A stretch of 64,000 nucleotides of DNA, from the NCBI GenBank assembly GCA_022578605.1, contig MU394084.1, positions 248,001 through 312,000 on the forward strand, in the 5' to 3' direction. Within the stretch, counting starts at the first letter, position 1, and each line of letters opens with the position of its first letter. The translations under genes and the position numbers were made by a program. The notes under the pieces were generated by a model. It had not been told where the DNA came from. It worked only from the letters and a program-made list of their open reading frames with translations, and did no database searches. This DNA comes from Camillea tinctor. Taxonomy: Eukaryota; Ascomycota; Sordariomycetes; Xylariales; Xylariaceae. Below, one piece after another: positions 34,546-45,700 of the stretch.

Positions 34546-35532
34546 TCACGATTGATGAGATGTATGTTGCGGCAAGCCCGACTGCGGAGGCATGGCATAT
34601 TGGGGAGCACCGCGCTGCTGTACATAGCTTTGGTAAGCTAGAGCCTGCTGAGGGTCCATGGGAACATTGGGCATGTAGTTGGGAGGCATGTGCGGATTCG
34701 GAGGCATGCCTGGCCGACTCGTTTGCGGCGGCATATGGGAGTTGGGTGGTTCTTCGGGCGAATCGACCTGGTTAGAATCGTCGACACCGTTCTCGTTGCC
34801 CGGGTTTGGTTCGGGTGCGTTTAGGCAAGCCTACACAAGCAATGGGGGTTAGTGTTTTCCTTTTTCTTTTCCTTTTCCCGCTTTTATTTGTTTTGTGTTC
34901 TAGATCAAGATGGTCGTTTGCTCTTCCACCTCTCCATGGGAATCATAGATGGAAGACCTGGAAGATGCAGAGAGGGGGGGGAGAGAAAGCAAGAGAGAAG
35001 GAGGTAGACAAACCTGGATGAGGTTCTTGCCCTCAGCCTTGGTTACTAGAGGCTGCAGCTTGGGTGTCGTGAAGGTGTAGACGAGACCCGTCTCGGACAC
35101 GACAAGCAGGAGAACCTGAGTCCCGGTCAAAACAGAAAGCTCATATGCCTAAAGCAAAGCCAATTCGTATTAGTATCTCGGAGGAAACCAAGGTGGCGGG
35201 GCTGGGTGTAGCTTGAACAAACGCGTTTGACGCGCCAATTTGAACAGCAGGATGGAACAGACGAGGGAGGGCGACAATACCTTCTTCATGATACCAGCCT
35301 TGCGCTTGGAGAAGGTGATATGGCAACGCGACTTGTCACTGATAAACTTAATCTCAATCTTGCGACGCTCGCGGCCACCCTTCTCGTCGTCATCATCGTC
35401 GTCGTCGGCGATGCTAGCACGCTGACGCTTGATGCCACGATTCTCAGCAGCGGCAGAATTGCCATTGCCAACATGACCGTCGTCGAGCTCGGCCGGCGAG
35501 GTCTGGTCGTGTTGATCGGTGATGTCGGCCAT
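34546..35532 (-). CDS. MCM1 homologue: MADS-box (SRF-type) transcription factor, 3 exons, 223 aa
   Basis: Minus-strand exons 35532-35281, 35148-35014 and 34830-34546 join at codon boundaries. The N-terminus has an acidic Asp run followed by the MADS domain (about residues 54-112): RRKIEIKFISDKSRCHITFS, KRKAGIMKK at the end of exon 1, then AYELSVLTGTQVLLLVVSET and LVYTFTTPKLQPLV in exon 2. This is the SRF/Mcm1 subtype, with its SAM-like extension. The tail is Pro/Gln/Met-rich (MPPNPHMPPNYMPNVP). Mcm1 binds CC(A/T)6GG-like boxes as a dimer and works with mating-type and other partners in mating, cell cycle and development. Introns 1 and 2 are 132 and 183 nt. Unspliced, the first exon would run into an unrelated tail. 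Identity is certain at family level. Confidence 0.95.
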
Positions 35533-37071
35533 TTTTGCGTTGTGCGGTCGGTGCTTGCGATGGTATCACGAACAAAAAAAGGCAAAAATGGTGGAGATAC
35601 TGTTTTGGTCGTGGTGCCGACGACCTATACTGGATCTGGAGTTGAGCGGAGAGGCTCTGGTTGTAGTAGGCTGGAATCTTGTCGCAGAAACCTGGTTGGG
35701 GCGCCTGCTGGATCGAGTCTGGTGTGTGCGGGCGGAACAAATTTGGAAGCGAGCGCCGAAGAATTTTTCCTAGGTAAGGCAAAATAATAAGAAAAATTGC
35801 TTTGTTTGGGGGGGGAGGTGTTTTATTTGGGGCGCGGGCCTGTCCCAGTTTGTCGTAGTTGGACGGGAAGGGATGAGAATGGGATGGGATGGACCTCGAG
35901 ATTTGCCCAGTAGGGAACACCCAGTAAAGAACACCCAGAAGGGAAAAGGGAAAGAAAGAATTATTAAAGGTTAAAGGAAAAAAAAAAAAGAAAAAGAAAA
36001 AAAAGAAAAAAAGAAAAAAGTCAATTAGGTGTGGGCAGCACAGACACAACTTACACTAACTAACACACATATATACCAGACACCACCATACAAGGGTGTG
36101 TATGTGTGTTGTGTGTGGAGACTTCGTGATGTATGTGTGTGCGTGTGTGTATGTATGTATGTATGTATGTACGTAGTAGGTTTGTAGTGTAGGTTGATAG
36201 GATAGATTTGAGTGAGAAAGAAGAAAAAAAAAGAAAAAAGAGAAGAAACCCCCCCCAATTTTCTTTTTAGGTTGGTTTCTTGCTTCTCTTGTCTGTTGCT
36301 GATGATTAAATGCTGGGTTGCTATGGTTGCGTGGGTATTGGTCGGGGGTGTGTGGTAATGGCAATGGTAGTAGAGGTAGAGGTAGTTTGTGTATGAGTGG
36401 TAACCTAATGTAGTGTGGATTGGATGTGGTTTAGGTAGGTATGGTGTAGGTATATGTCGTAGGTTTGTTATGTATTCAGAGAAGTGTGTGTCGGATGTAT
36501 GGTGATCGTAAATGTGGTATGGTGTGTAGAGCAATTGGGTGGATTGGGATTAGATAGGGAAGGGGGTGGAGGAGGAAATAGGTAAATACGGAAAATATGT
36601 ACCTAAAGTTTAAAAAAAAGAAGAAGAGGAAAAAAAAGGAAAAAAAAAAAAAGATAGAGAAAGTCAATTCAATCAATCAACCTTACTATTCTTCTTGTTT
36701 TTTTTTTAACTTTCTTTTTTTACTATTCGTCTTTTTCTTCTTCTGTTCCCGCTTCTTGATCTTCTTGATCTTTATTATTCTGTTTCCCTTTCTGTATAAG
36801 AAAATATAATAAATAAATAAAAAGAAAACCCAAACGATGTCAGTATCAAATTTGGTTTGATTGATCAGGAAAGGTGAATGCGGGATGTTTGAAAAGAGAA
36901 TAGCGAGGTTGTAGCACACGGGGCACGACGGGCTTTTGCGTTTGGCCACGGACCAGCCAAGTTTAAAAAGTGAAGCTGCGGGGGGTGGGAAGGTCTCTGG
37001 AAAAAGAAAGAGTAAGAGTGAGGAAAGAGAGACGGCCTGTGTCCTGGTATGTACGTCTATAGGTTGGGATG
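35533..37071. other. MCM1 upstream region, low-complexity
   Basis: Immediately upstream of MCM1. Pyrimidine/purine tracts at 35975-36020, a TG/TATG microsatellite at about 36130-36172, A-rich and T-rich runs at 36609-36720. Long frames here translate to simple-sequence peptides and are not genes. Confidence 0.6.
36128..36172. repeat. TG and TATG microsatellite
   Basis: Alternating GTGTGT/GCGTGT followed by about five TATG units. Simple sequence in the MCM1 upstream region. Confidence 0.85.
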
Positions 37072-37365
37072 TACGTCTTCCAGCATCATTGTAGTTAGTG
37101 GGGCGAAATGTTACTTAACTCCATCTTTCTTGTAATCCAATGCTTTTATTGGCCGGTTGATACCAAATGTACCCGTGCACCCAAATAAGCTAAGGATATA
37201 ACCTTTGCTAAAGTGTATCTGATTGGATGGAAACGTGACTGGCTATAAGGCTAAGAAATTCCAAAGTAGTTTCCTGAATAAAATATATGGAATGGTACCT
37301 TTTAGAAAGAAGGTGGAGTTAGGTAACATTTCGCCCCACTAACTACAATGATGCTGGAAGACGTA
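37072..37365. mobile_element. MITE-like element, 290 bp with long terminal inverted repeats and TA flanks
   Basis: The left arm 37074-37114 begins CGTCTTCCAGCATCATTG and is a perfect 41-bp inverted copy of 37323-37363. The match continues imperfectly for roughly another 15 bp, with differences that are mostly C/T. Each end is bordered by TA (37072-37073 and 37364-37365), the target duplication of Tc1/mariner-type elements. The interior of about 200 bp has no reading frame. Size, long TIRs, TA border and lack of coding capacity fit a non-autonomous MITE. No second copy was noticed in this window, so mobility is inference. The alternative is a simple inverted duplication. Confidence 0.75.
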
Positions 37366-38006
37366 AGTCGTGTATGAGTATGCGCACTATGTACGTAGTT
37401 ATGTGTATGTGCACCAGCAGGTAGCAGGTAGGGGTAGGTGTGGGTGGGTACCAAACTAAGCACGGTAGACACTGGGTACTTTTCTTGTTTAGACTAGCGT
37501 GTATTGACGGCCTAAGCTAGGCTCGGCTGGTCAACAGGGAAGTGCACAGACCAATTTAGATAGCAGCAAGGGTGGGCAAGTACAAGGGCGGTGGGCACTG
37601 GGTGGCGGGTTCTGATTTCTTCGTCGTTGAACCGATGGGGTCGGTGGATTGAACCGTCTGCCAATCACACTCACCTCTCCAGCTGAACTAGTGAGCCACT
37701 AAACACTAGTAATACCACTTCAACGGGGGGAAGTGGGTTTTGGGGGGATTCATTGCTTGAGGGGATGGAGGGATAAGTTGTAATAGTGAGTGTAGTTGTC
37801 TAGGTAGACAGACATAACAACTACCTACCTACACTATAGCAGCGCAATAGACCTACGTGTACCACCTAGGTAACTTGCCTGGTGCTAAGGTAAGGTAATG
37901 TAAATGTAGTGTATTTCAGGTTGGTAGTAGATTATGGCAGATGGGGGTTTTATTGTTAGGGTAGGATAAACCAAGTGCAGGAGAGAAGAGTGGAACACGA
38001 TAGGAA

Positions 38007-38056
38007 TGAATGAATGAATGAATGAATGGGTGGATGGATGATGATGATGATGATGG
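38007..38056. repeat. GAAT/GGAT/GAT microsatellite cluster
   Basis: About six GAAT units, then GGAT-like units, then about five GAT units in direct succession. An ATT repeat follows at about 38128-38145. Confidence 0.85.
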
Positions 38057-41000
38057 ATGGTATGAATACTAGATAGATGACTAGGCTAATGATCATGCCT
38101 GTGTGTTCCATCGGTCTTTTTCTCTATTTATTATTATTATTATTACTATCATGATTATCTACTTAGATAGGTACCTAGCTATTTTTGTTTTGTTTTAAAC
38201 AGGTAGAAAACATGAGGAGGGAATTACATTATTTGCCAACGAAGGGGTGTATTCTTCTAACAAAAACAGGTGCAACTTGCCTTACCATGATACTGAATGA
38301 AGCACCTAAGTAATGTCTCGTTGCAGCGTACGTACTAGGTATGTATGGTGTAAAGGAAAGTCTGGAAACCTAAATATCAGGTAGGTATGTACCTAGAAAG
38401 GAACAGTGCAATGTCTTATCCGCCTGCGGTAAGTACCGTGTGGGAACTCCCCTAACGACAAGGTAAGGTCCTGGCCTGGTTTTGGCGTGCTCGAGTAATG
38501 TGTTAAAATGGACAAAATATGTGGAGACAGGCTTATGTGCTTGGGGAAGGAGTCTAAGAGGGGGGCGCAGTTCAACCAGTGAGATTGTCGAGAAGGAGGC
38601 TGGGCTTGCCGAAGGAGGGAAGTGCTGCAGACGGCAGGTACTTAATTCGGTAAATACGATAACGGAAATTCTAAAATAAAAGATTAAAAAAAGGGAATAA
38701 GACAAGGCAAGGCCGACAGAACGATGGGAAACTGCAGGCAGAGAGGAATAAACTAAGAAGGGTTCAGGTTTTAGTGGGCCTGTCAATGCACAGACCAGAT
38801 TGATAAATACCCCACCTATCCACTAAATACCTAAGCTGCTAAGGAACGTGCGGTTGTTCCCCATAATTGCCAGCTGCCAGAAATACACCCACATCCCATC
38901 CACATCCCATCCCTCCTACGATTACACTACTGTAGTTAGTTGGTAGGTGCTAGGAGGCAGGAGCCTTTTAGCTGAGGTTGTATTATACCGTATCCCAATA
39001 AATTACATACGGAGGTCTACATACATACATACTGCACCATCCATACATCCAACCATACATTCATCCATCTTGGGGGAGAAGGGGGCAAGGGGGAACCTTA
39101 ACGGGGGTTGACGGATTGACGGGTTGAGAATTACTAACGGAACCGAGCCTACCCCGTTAGCAATGTAGCGTGTACATACTATAATAATACACTACCTATA
39201 CACTCTACACCACATATATGTATGAAGCTTAGATGGATTGGGAGGTGATATGCTTCTGCAACCTCAACCCTTCACTACCACGCCAACACCAAAAAAAAGA
39301 CCCTACCTACCTCAAATATGATGCATGAAACATATAGCATCGCGCTATGTATTAGATAATTCGGTGACCGCCACTTCTATTACATTAGTGTCGTGTTGAC
39401 CACGACCCGTACAGATATACTGTAATGTTGTAGAAGAGTGGTAGTTATTTATTGTTGTTATCATTATTATTATCGTCAATATGGTTGTGAATACCTAGTA
39501 CACTACAACTAGAAAAGCTCACTAAGAACTGGGGATGATGATAACGATGATGACGATGAACGTGACCTGGACAGGGAAAATTGACCCTCTGATCTTGTTC
39601 TGGTCTGGTCTGGCTCGGGAAGATTACCGGCGTTCGATGGAGGCGACCTGGAGCCGGACGGCTGATCGTACCGATTCATGTTAATTCGTCGACTGGACAC
39701 GCATTTCCGACTATACTACTAAGCCAGGCGAGTTATATTATACATGGGGGACATTGCTTTTCCGTCTACTCTATCGCTGAGAAATCGCACAGCATCCCAT
39801 AGTGATAGATTATAGGATATCACATTATAGGCAGATCAGTAACAAGCATACGCAGGTTCCGACCAGCATGAGGGTGCCATGTTAATGGATCCCGCCTCGC
39901 ACGGAGCAAATGATATTCCCGATTGTCTGCAACACATAGATTAGGGATGATTTGACGATGAGGACATGTCGACGTTGGAAACGACAGGCCTGACAGGTAA
40001 CGAAACGGGCGAGCCGGGGAGAAGGGCGGGGGGGTTTTGGCCTCGAACCGCGGTCGGCAAACACGGACAGAACTAGCGTAACGAAGCAAATAAGGATGGG
40101 TATGGGATGTATGGGATGTATAGTAGGTAATTGGCGAATTGTCTACCTCTCACCTATATGCCGGTACGGTACCCAAAGCTTGTGCATGCATTCCCTCCCA
40201 TGGCTGAAATGTTTCATGAGTACAGATCTATCATGGGGAAAGGAAAAATACCCAACCTAGGCTACATGAAGCCAAGTAACTTGGCTAACTAGGTACATAC
40301 ATAATGTAATGTAATGTAGTGTACCGTACACTACAACTAAACGTCGATTAACTACCCAGAACGAGAGCAAACCAAATGGACGGGCCTTCGCAAAGTATAT
40401 ACCCTATAAGTCAGAATGTGATAGATCACGATAATACACCTATGATAATTGATTTGTCTCCAGTTATTTTTTATAGCGAGATAATATCTTACACTACATT
40501 TGATAACCAGAACAGACATCAATGAACATCTACAAAGGTTATATCAGATAACCTACAATACACCACACTAGTGTAGCACGATGCTACATGTAGTTATTAT
40601 GGAACTTTAATATTACTAGGTATGCACCCAGAGCACCCAAGCTACCTGAAAAACGTTTTGAAAGGGCGGGGACAAGGACTTTGTTGGTAGTGTAGAGCGG
40701 GAAGAAACTCGGCTGAACCAGAAACATGCAAAGAAAGGATAAACCCAAGAAAGATGTCAGAACCATTAAAACCCATACCAAGAAAAAAAAATAAAGAATA
40801 AAAAAAACAATAAGATATACCTACTAGTTTAGAAGAATAAGACTTTGAGTTGCTCGACTAAGCGAATAAGTAAGCCCAAACCAACGATACCCAGGGGACT
40901 AGCTTTCAAGTCCCATGCAGCAAGTTGGCATCATGTGAGCTGACAGTCCTGTACTACCACTTACTATCACTACCAATAAACTATTATGTATGACACTACA

Positions 41001-41515
41001 TAATATAGACATAACAACAGTAGGTATTACGATAAATGATAGAAAAGTGGTGTAGAACCTTTTGCGAGACGTTACCAAAAAAAAAGAAGAGTATTGTGTT
41101 GATTAGAAATCTAGATTGTTAGGGGAGGGTAAGAAAAAAGGAAAAAGAAAAGAAAAGAGAAAAGAGAAAAAAAAAAAAAAGAACCAAAACATGTGTAATT
41201 CATGCGTTCGGACGTAACATGCGTGATTGTGTGATTGATGTCTTGGGTTATTTTGTAATCCGGTTGTCTAAGACCAACTTGGTCACCGAGTCTCCGAAAC
41301 CGTTTACAACACACATACTCGACATACGGGATTTTCACTTGTAATGTGTTGCGTATCTGTTATATTATTATAAAAGGTACCTTGCCTTAGCTAAACATAC
41401 ACTACATACCTAATCTAGTCTCTTACGTACGTGGGCTTGCGGCGCTTGGAATGAATTAATTGATTTTCTAAAATAAATGAATGAATGACGATGGGGGGGA
41501 AAAAAAATAAAGAGA

Positions 41516-41544
41516 GAACCCAGAACCCAGAACCCAGAACCCTC
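41516..41544. repeat. AACCCAG heptamer tandem repeat
   Basis: Four consecutive AACCCAG-like units ending in AACCCTCCCC. It superficially resembles telomere sequence but has the wrong unit. Confidence 0.8.
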
Positions 41545-42520
41545 CCCCCCACGGTAGTAGTCTAGAGTGGAGGAGGGGAGGAAGTAGGAAGGCTAATAAT
41601 AATTGCACAAGCTACAAACACTAGGTTGATACACTTGAACTGACTGCCCTGATTTCTGATGAAAAAGCTAGCCGCCACCGACTAAATTAAGGCTTCGTGT
41701 ATGTATGTCGATTACATACAGGATGTTGTATACTGGTTCGGTGTTTTGTAAAACCCCTTCCACTCTCCCTAATGCGAAGAAGAAGGGGACAGAAAAGCAG
41801 GGCCCCCGTTGCTATTAAACTCGTGATGTGCTAGTGTACATAGCTTTTCCTAACTGTCCAGGGGGTAGACAACGTAAAATCTTAAGTTTCGGGATAATAG
41901 ATTATCTAGATTGTAATGACGTTCTGTCCTAGCGTATAAGTGCCTGGTCAGCTATGTTAAAATAAGTGCGTACATATCTAACCTGATCGATGTAAATCAT
42001 ATTACATACGACCGTGTGATGAAGAAAAGAGACCAGATACGGATGCGTCTGCGTGAAATGTGTGTGTATGATCAGCGGTCAATATATGAAAGCATGGCGC
42101 GGGAAACGATGGTTCGTCTCAGCCCAGAGGAATGGAGAGGTAATTATCAAATATCACATTAGTAGGTAGCAGTAGCAATAACAATGGCTATGACAATGAC
42201 GACAACAGCAACAACCATAATAACGATAGCAGCTACACTACCGACAGGTACACGATATTAAAGAGATACCATGCCGTTGATCGCGCGTCCGCGTTTATTT
42301 GATATCACGTGGAGCATCATCCTGCATGACGAGAACGAGAACGAGAACCGTCGATACTGACATCTACGGGACTGCTTCTTTTCCGCCAAGGGTATAGCAC
42401 ACCACCTACCTAGTCTCTCTTCCTCTCTCTCTCTCTCTCTTCTACTCTGCCCTCACCCGCCCTAAGTTCAGGGCTTGTTTCATCGAGACCATCCCCACTT
42501 GACACCATCTGCAACCTGCG

Positions 42521-42760
42521 ATGCAAGCCCTGGACGCCAAATGTGCAGAGATTAGAGCCACATTTAAACATGGCTCCTCAGTAACACCGATTGGTGATGT
42601 TCTAGCATTTCTGCAGGCGCTGTTTCATTTCATAGTTCGGCCGGCCGAGATCGCTTCGACTAGTCCGGTCCGTCCGTGTGGTCTATGGAGGAGGAGGTGG
42701 GAAGGGGGGAGGGGCAGGAGAGAGAAATGTATTTTTTTTTTCTCTGCGGAATGCTTCTAA
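42521..42760 (+). CDS. Weak candidate small protein, 79 aa
   Basis: A frame starting MQALDAKCAEIRATFKHGSS in a locally GC-richer patch. About 80-110 bases upstream there is a CT-dinucleotide block followed by C-rich sequence, an arrangement often found before fungal start codons. The first 50 residues look protein-like (helical, mixed hydrophobic), but the end is Arg/Gly/Phe simple sequence, so if the gene is real the 3' half may be spliced differently. No family recognised. Could equally be chance. Confidence 0.2.
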   Translation: MQALDAKCAEIRATFKHGSSVTPIGDVLAFLQALFHFIVRPAEIASTSPVRPCGLWRRRWEGGRGRREKCIFFFSAECF

Positions 42761-45700
42761 CTTAGTGCCTTGCTTGGTATTCGAGCTACTTCGTTGGCTA
42801 ACAACCAACAACCCTTCGAACCCATAAACTCTTCAGCGGGCGAGCGGGTAGATTAGGCAGTGTGTTGCATGTATGTAGTATGTAAGTAGTTAATGTATGA
42901 ACCTAGATAGTGTGTAGATATTGGATGCAAAGAAACATGTATGTAAGGTAAGGCCTTGCCTCACGCCGATCAATTACATTTCGTCGGGGCTGTGTATGAT
43001 GGCTTATGTACATACAGAAGCAAGGTAATACATCAGCTCTCTCTTCCATCATCCACCATTATCCCGAAAAAAGAACCCATTGACAAAAACAACGAGCCAG
43101 CCGTTCCCGAGAAGGCAGAGGGCGATTACTGACCAAAGTAAGCTCTCAATGCAGGCAAGGTGACAATATGCTAGCGCTGACGCTTAAGGATGGCCTGAAA
43201 AACCACGTGGGTTACGCTCCTCGCGTGTTATTCTCTCTGAGGTTGAGGTAAGCTTTGGATGTTAGTTGCTTTCGTCAGAAGCGACGCTTTTACGAAGCCT
43301 GCCTGCTTGAATTGTCTACATCATAATCCTCGGAAAGAGGGCAAGGAAGAGGGGGAGAGGGCGATTTGTTAAGAGATAGAAAAAGAAAACCCATGGCTTG
43401 GATGCATAAAGCCTCTGCCAAACCGGCAACCTGGGGAATGCATATCCGCTGCGATCTAAAGGACGACGGCATCGGTGCAAAATGCCTCTCTACATAGTAT
43501 CTCGCCAACTTTCCAACGAACTGGCAAGCCTAGCGGGTTGGTAACCGTTAGTTGGTATCGTCAAATCCCGCCCGCATCTCTCCATCACAGTAAGACTCGG
43601 ACCCGCACAGTAGGCGTAGTACACAATGCAGTCTGGCTTGTCTAATGCTAGCACATGCAGCAACGAGAGGAACAAGGGGTGCAGCCAGCAAGGGCCCAAG
43701 GTGCCCTGACCTTGTGACTATCCAATGAGGTTGAGGAGGCATGACCCTTTAGGAGTTGTGTCCAGATTAGGAACCAGGGCTATGAGACATGGGAGGGGAG
43801 AGAAGATTACCTGCTACGCTAAGAAAACCCCGAGTTGAGAGCTACATATTCTAATTCCTCTGGATGAATATCGTAAGATGGCCTCAAATCTCGGCTCAAG
43901 TTGGTCTTGATAGTGTCCGAACAACTCAGGTCTGCATATACAATTACCTAGAGAACCTAGTAACCCCAGCGCGATGAGGTGACATTGAAATGGCGGCCAG
44001 CTCTTTGTTGTTGTGAATAACATGTATCTCTCTCTTCTACATTGCCTGCTAGGTTACTACATACTACATACATATGCAAATGGAACCGAGGAGCGTTGAA
44101 GTGGACCGCTGGTTGTCCCAAAGGTAGGCAATTCCTACTGATTGGCTTCTGTATAGGAGTCCACCGGCAAGGTAGGTAAATGCACCCAGCCGTCGCTCTC
44201 TTTTTTTTCTCATCCTCGTACAGACGGAGCGGACTTTTAGAATTTGCATGAAAGCCACCTCAAGCTTTTTTTTTTCTCTCTCTAGCTCATTGAACCGGAA
44301 GCCGTTCACGTAGGTAGCGGAATTGACAGCCTGTCAGCTTGGAAGCTAGACATGGTGTGTAAGTGTGCAAATGTGTACATAGCGTGTATGTAATGTATGT
44401 ATGTGCGTAGTAGTACATTTGAAAGATACCGTAGGACCCTTAAAAAATCGCGGTTGGGAAATTGTACCATCGTAATTGATAAGATCATGTGGTAGTGTAC
44501 GGAGTAATATGTATTCACTTATCTGTTTTCCTGTCACTCGTTCGCTGCTATGACCAGGGAATGCTGGCCATAAGAACCGGGAGGTTGGTAAGGGTTCCCC
44601 AGCCTTGTGGGAATGCCCTCTTGCAAGGAAATAAATGGCGATTCGATCTTAAGTTGTCCCCCCCGCGAAAGTGGCTACGAAGTATCACCAAGCAGGCCGT
44701 GGGAAAGAAATAAAACTGGATACGACATGGTTATAACAGAAAGGAAACAAGGGTGTGCCATAGCGAGAACAGAAAAGACAGAAGAAAAGCGGGGAGTTGC
44801 TAACATTACCCACGAATGAGAGAGAGTTGCGAGGCCGAGAACAGGAAGAGCAAGCAGAAGAGAGTAAAACATCTGGGCTCGGAGGAGGGATTGTGGTTGT
44901 TGGAGACGCGGGCGGATAGGACATGGGTTGGGGGATGACATGACTTATTGGCAAATGGGTTGATATGTATGACTGTACAATAATAATTAATGTACCGTAA
45001 GGCAACGCCGTCCGTACATATGAAAGAAAAGAGATAACTGACTAAAAAAACACAACCTCCTTCTCCCGCCTACACAACACTACACTACACTACACTACAC
45101 ATTACATTACCTGAATACCCACCCCCCTTCCAATGGCTGTGTCCGGCCGAGAGAGCTCAGGTCTACGCTACGGATCCGGATTTTCTCAACTACACTACAG
45201 TACACTAACGAGCAGAAGGAACTGCTGATCATTTAGTACTTTGACGAGGATATAATAAGCGGTGGGCAATATTTCACTTTTATTATTAATGTCGTTGTTA
45301 CACTAGCCGTCGATCAAAAAACCAATAAATAATGAAAAAATAATAATCTAGTACGTACCTAATAACAAGAAAGAGAGAGGAATAGAATTAACAATATCAT
45401 GAGGGAATAGAGGCGGAGAATACATATGTACATACAACTAACCTAGATGCTATCACGAGTTAACCCCGAGGAGGAAAAAGGGCCCTTCGAGGCTTTTCCC
45501 CCCACAATACTTGTATGATTTGCCAATTGATAATAATCGTCCCCCCCGTCCCTAGTCTACAGTAGTGGGAGATGACGGGAACCATAAATGTTTTTCTATT
45601 ACATAGGTCCCATGTGCAAGTGTAAGTTGTGATATGCTTGTGTGCGTACCTAGCATATGGCGGGATTTGAGGGGGACGGATGGGGAGGGGAAGGAGGTTG

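Noticed and set aside
36025..36534. 169-codon minus-strand frame upstream of MCM1
   Set aside because: Translation is dominated by microsatellite peptides (His/Thr/Tyr runs).
39509..40089. Minus-strand small frames that could be a two-exon gene, one with a mitochondrial-like N-terminus
   Set aside because: No unambiguous splice pair joins them and no family is recognised; left as a weak possibility.
41516..41544. Possible interstitial telomere repeat
   Set aside because: Unit is AACCCAG, not the fungal CCCTAA telomere unit.
42004..42030. ACATACGACC, resembling the 5' end of fungal 5S rRNA
   Set aside because: The following sequence does not match 5S rRNA boxes or its 3' complement.
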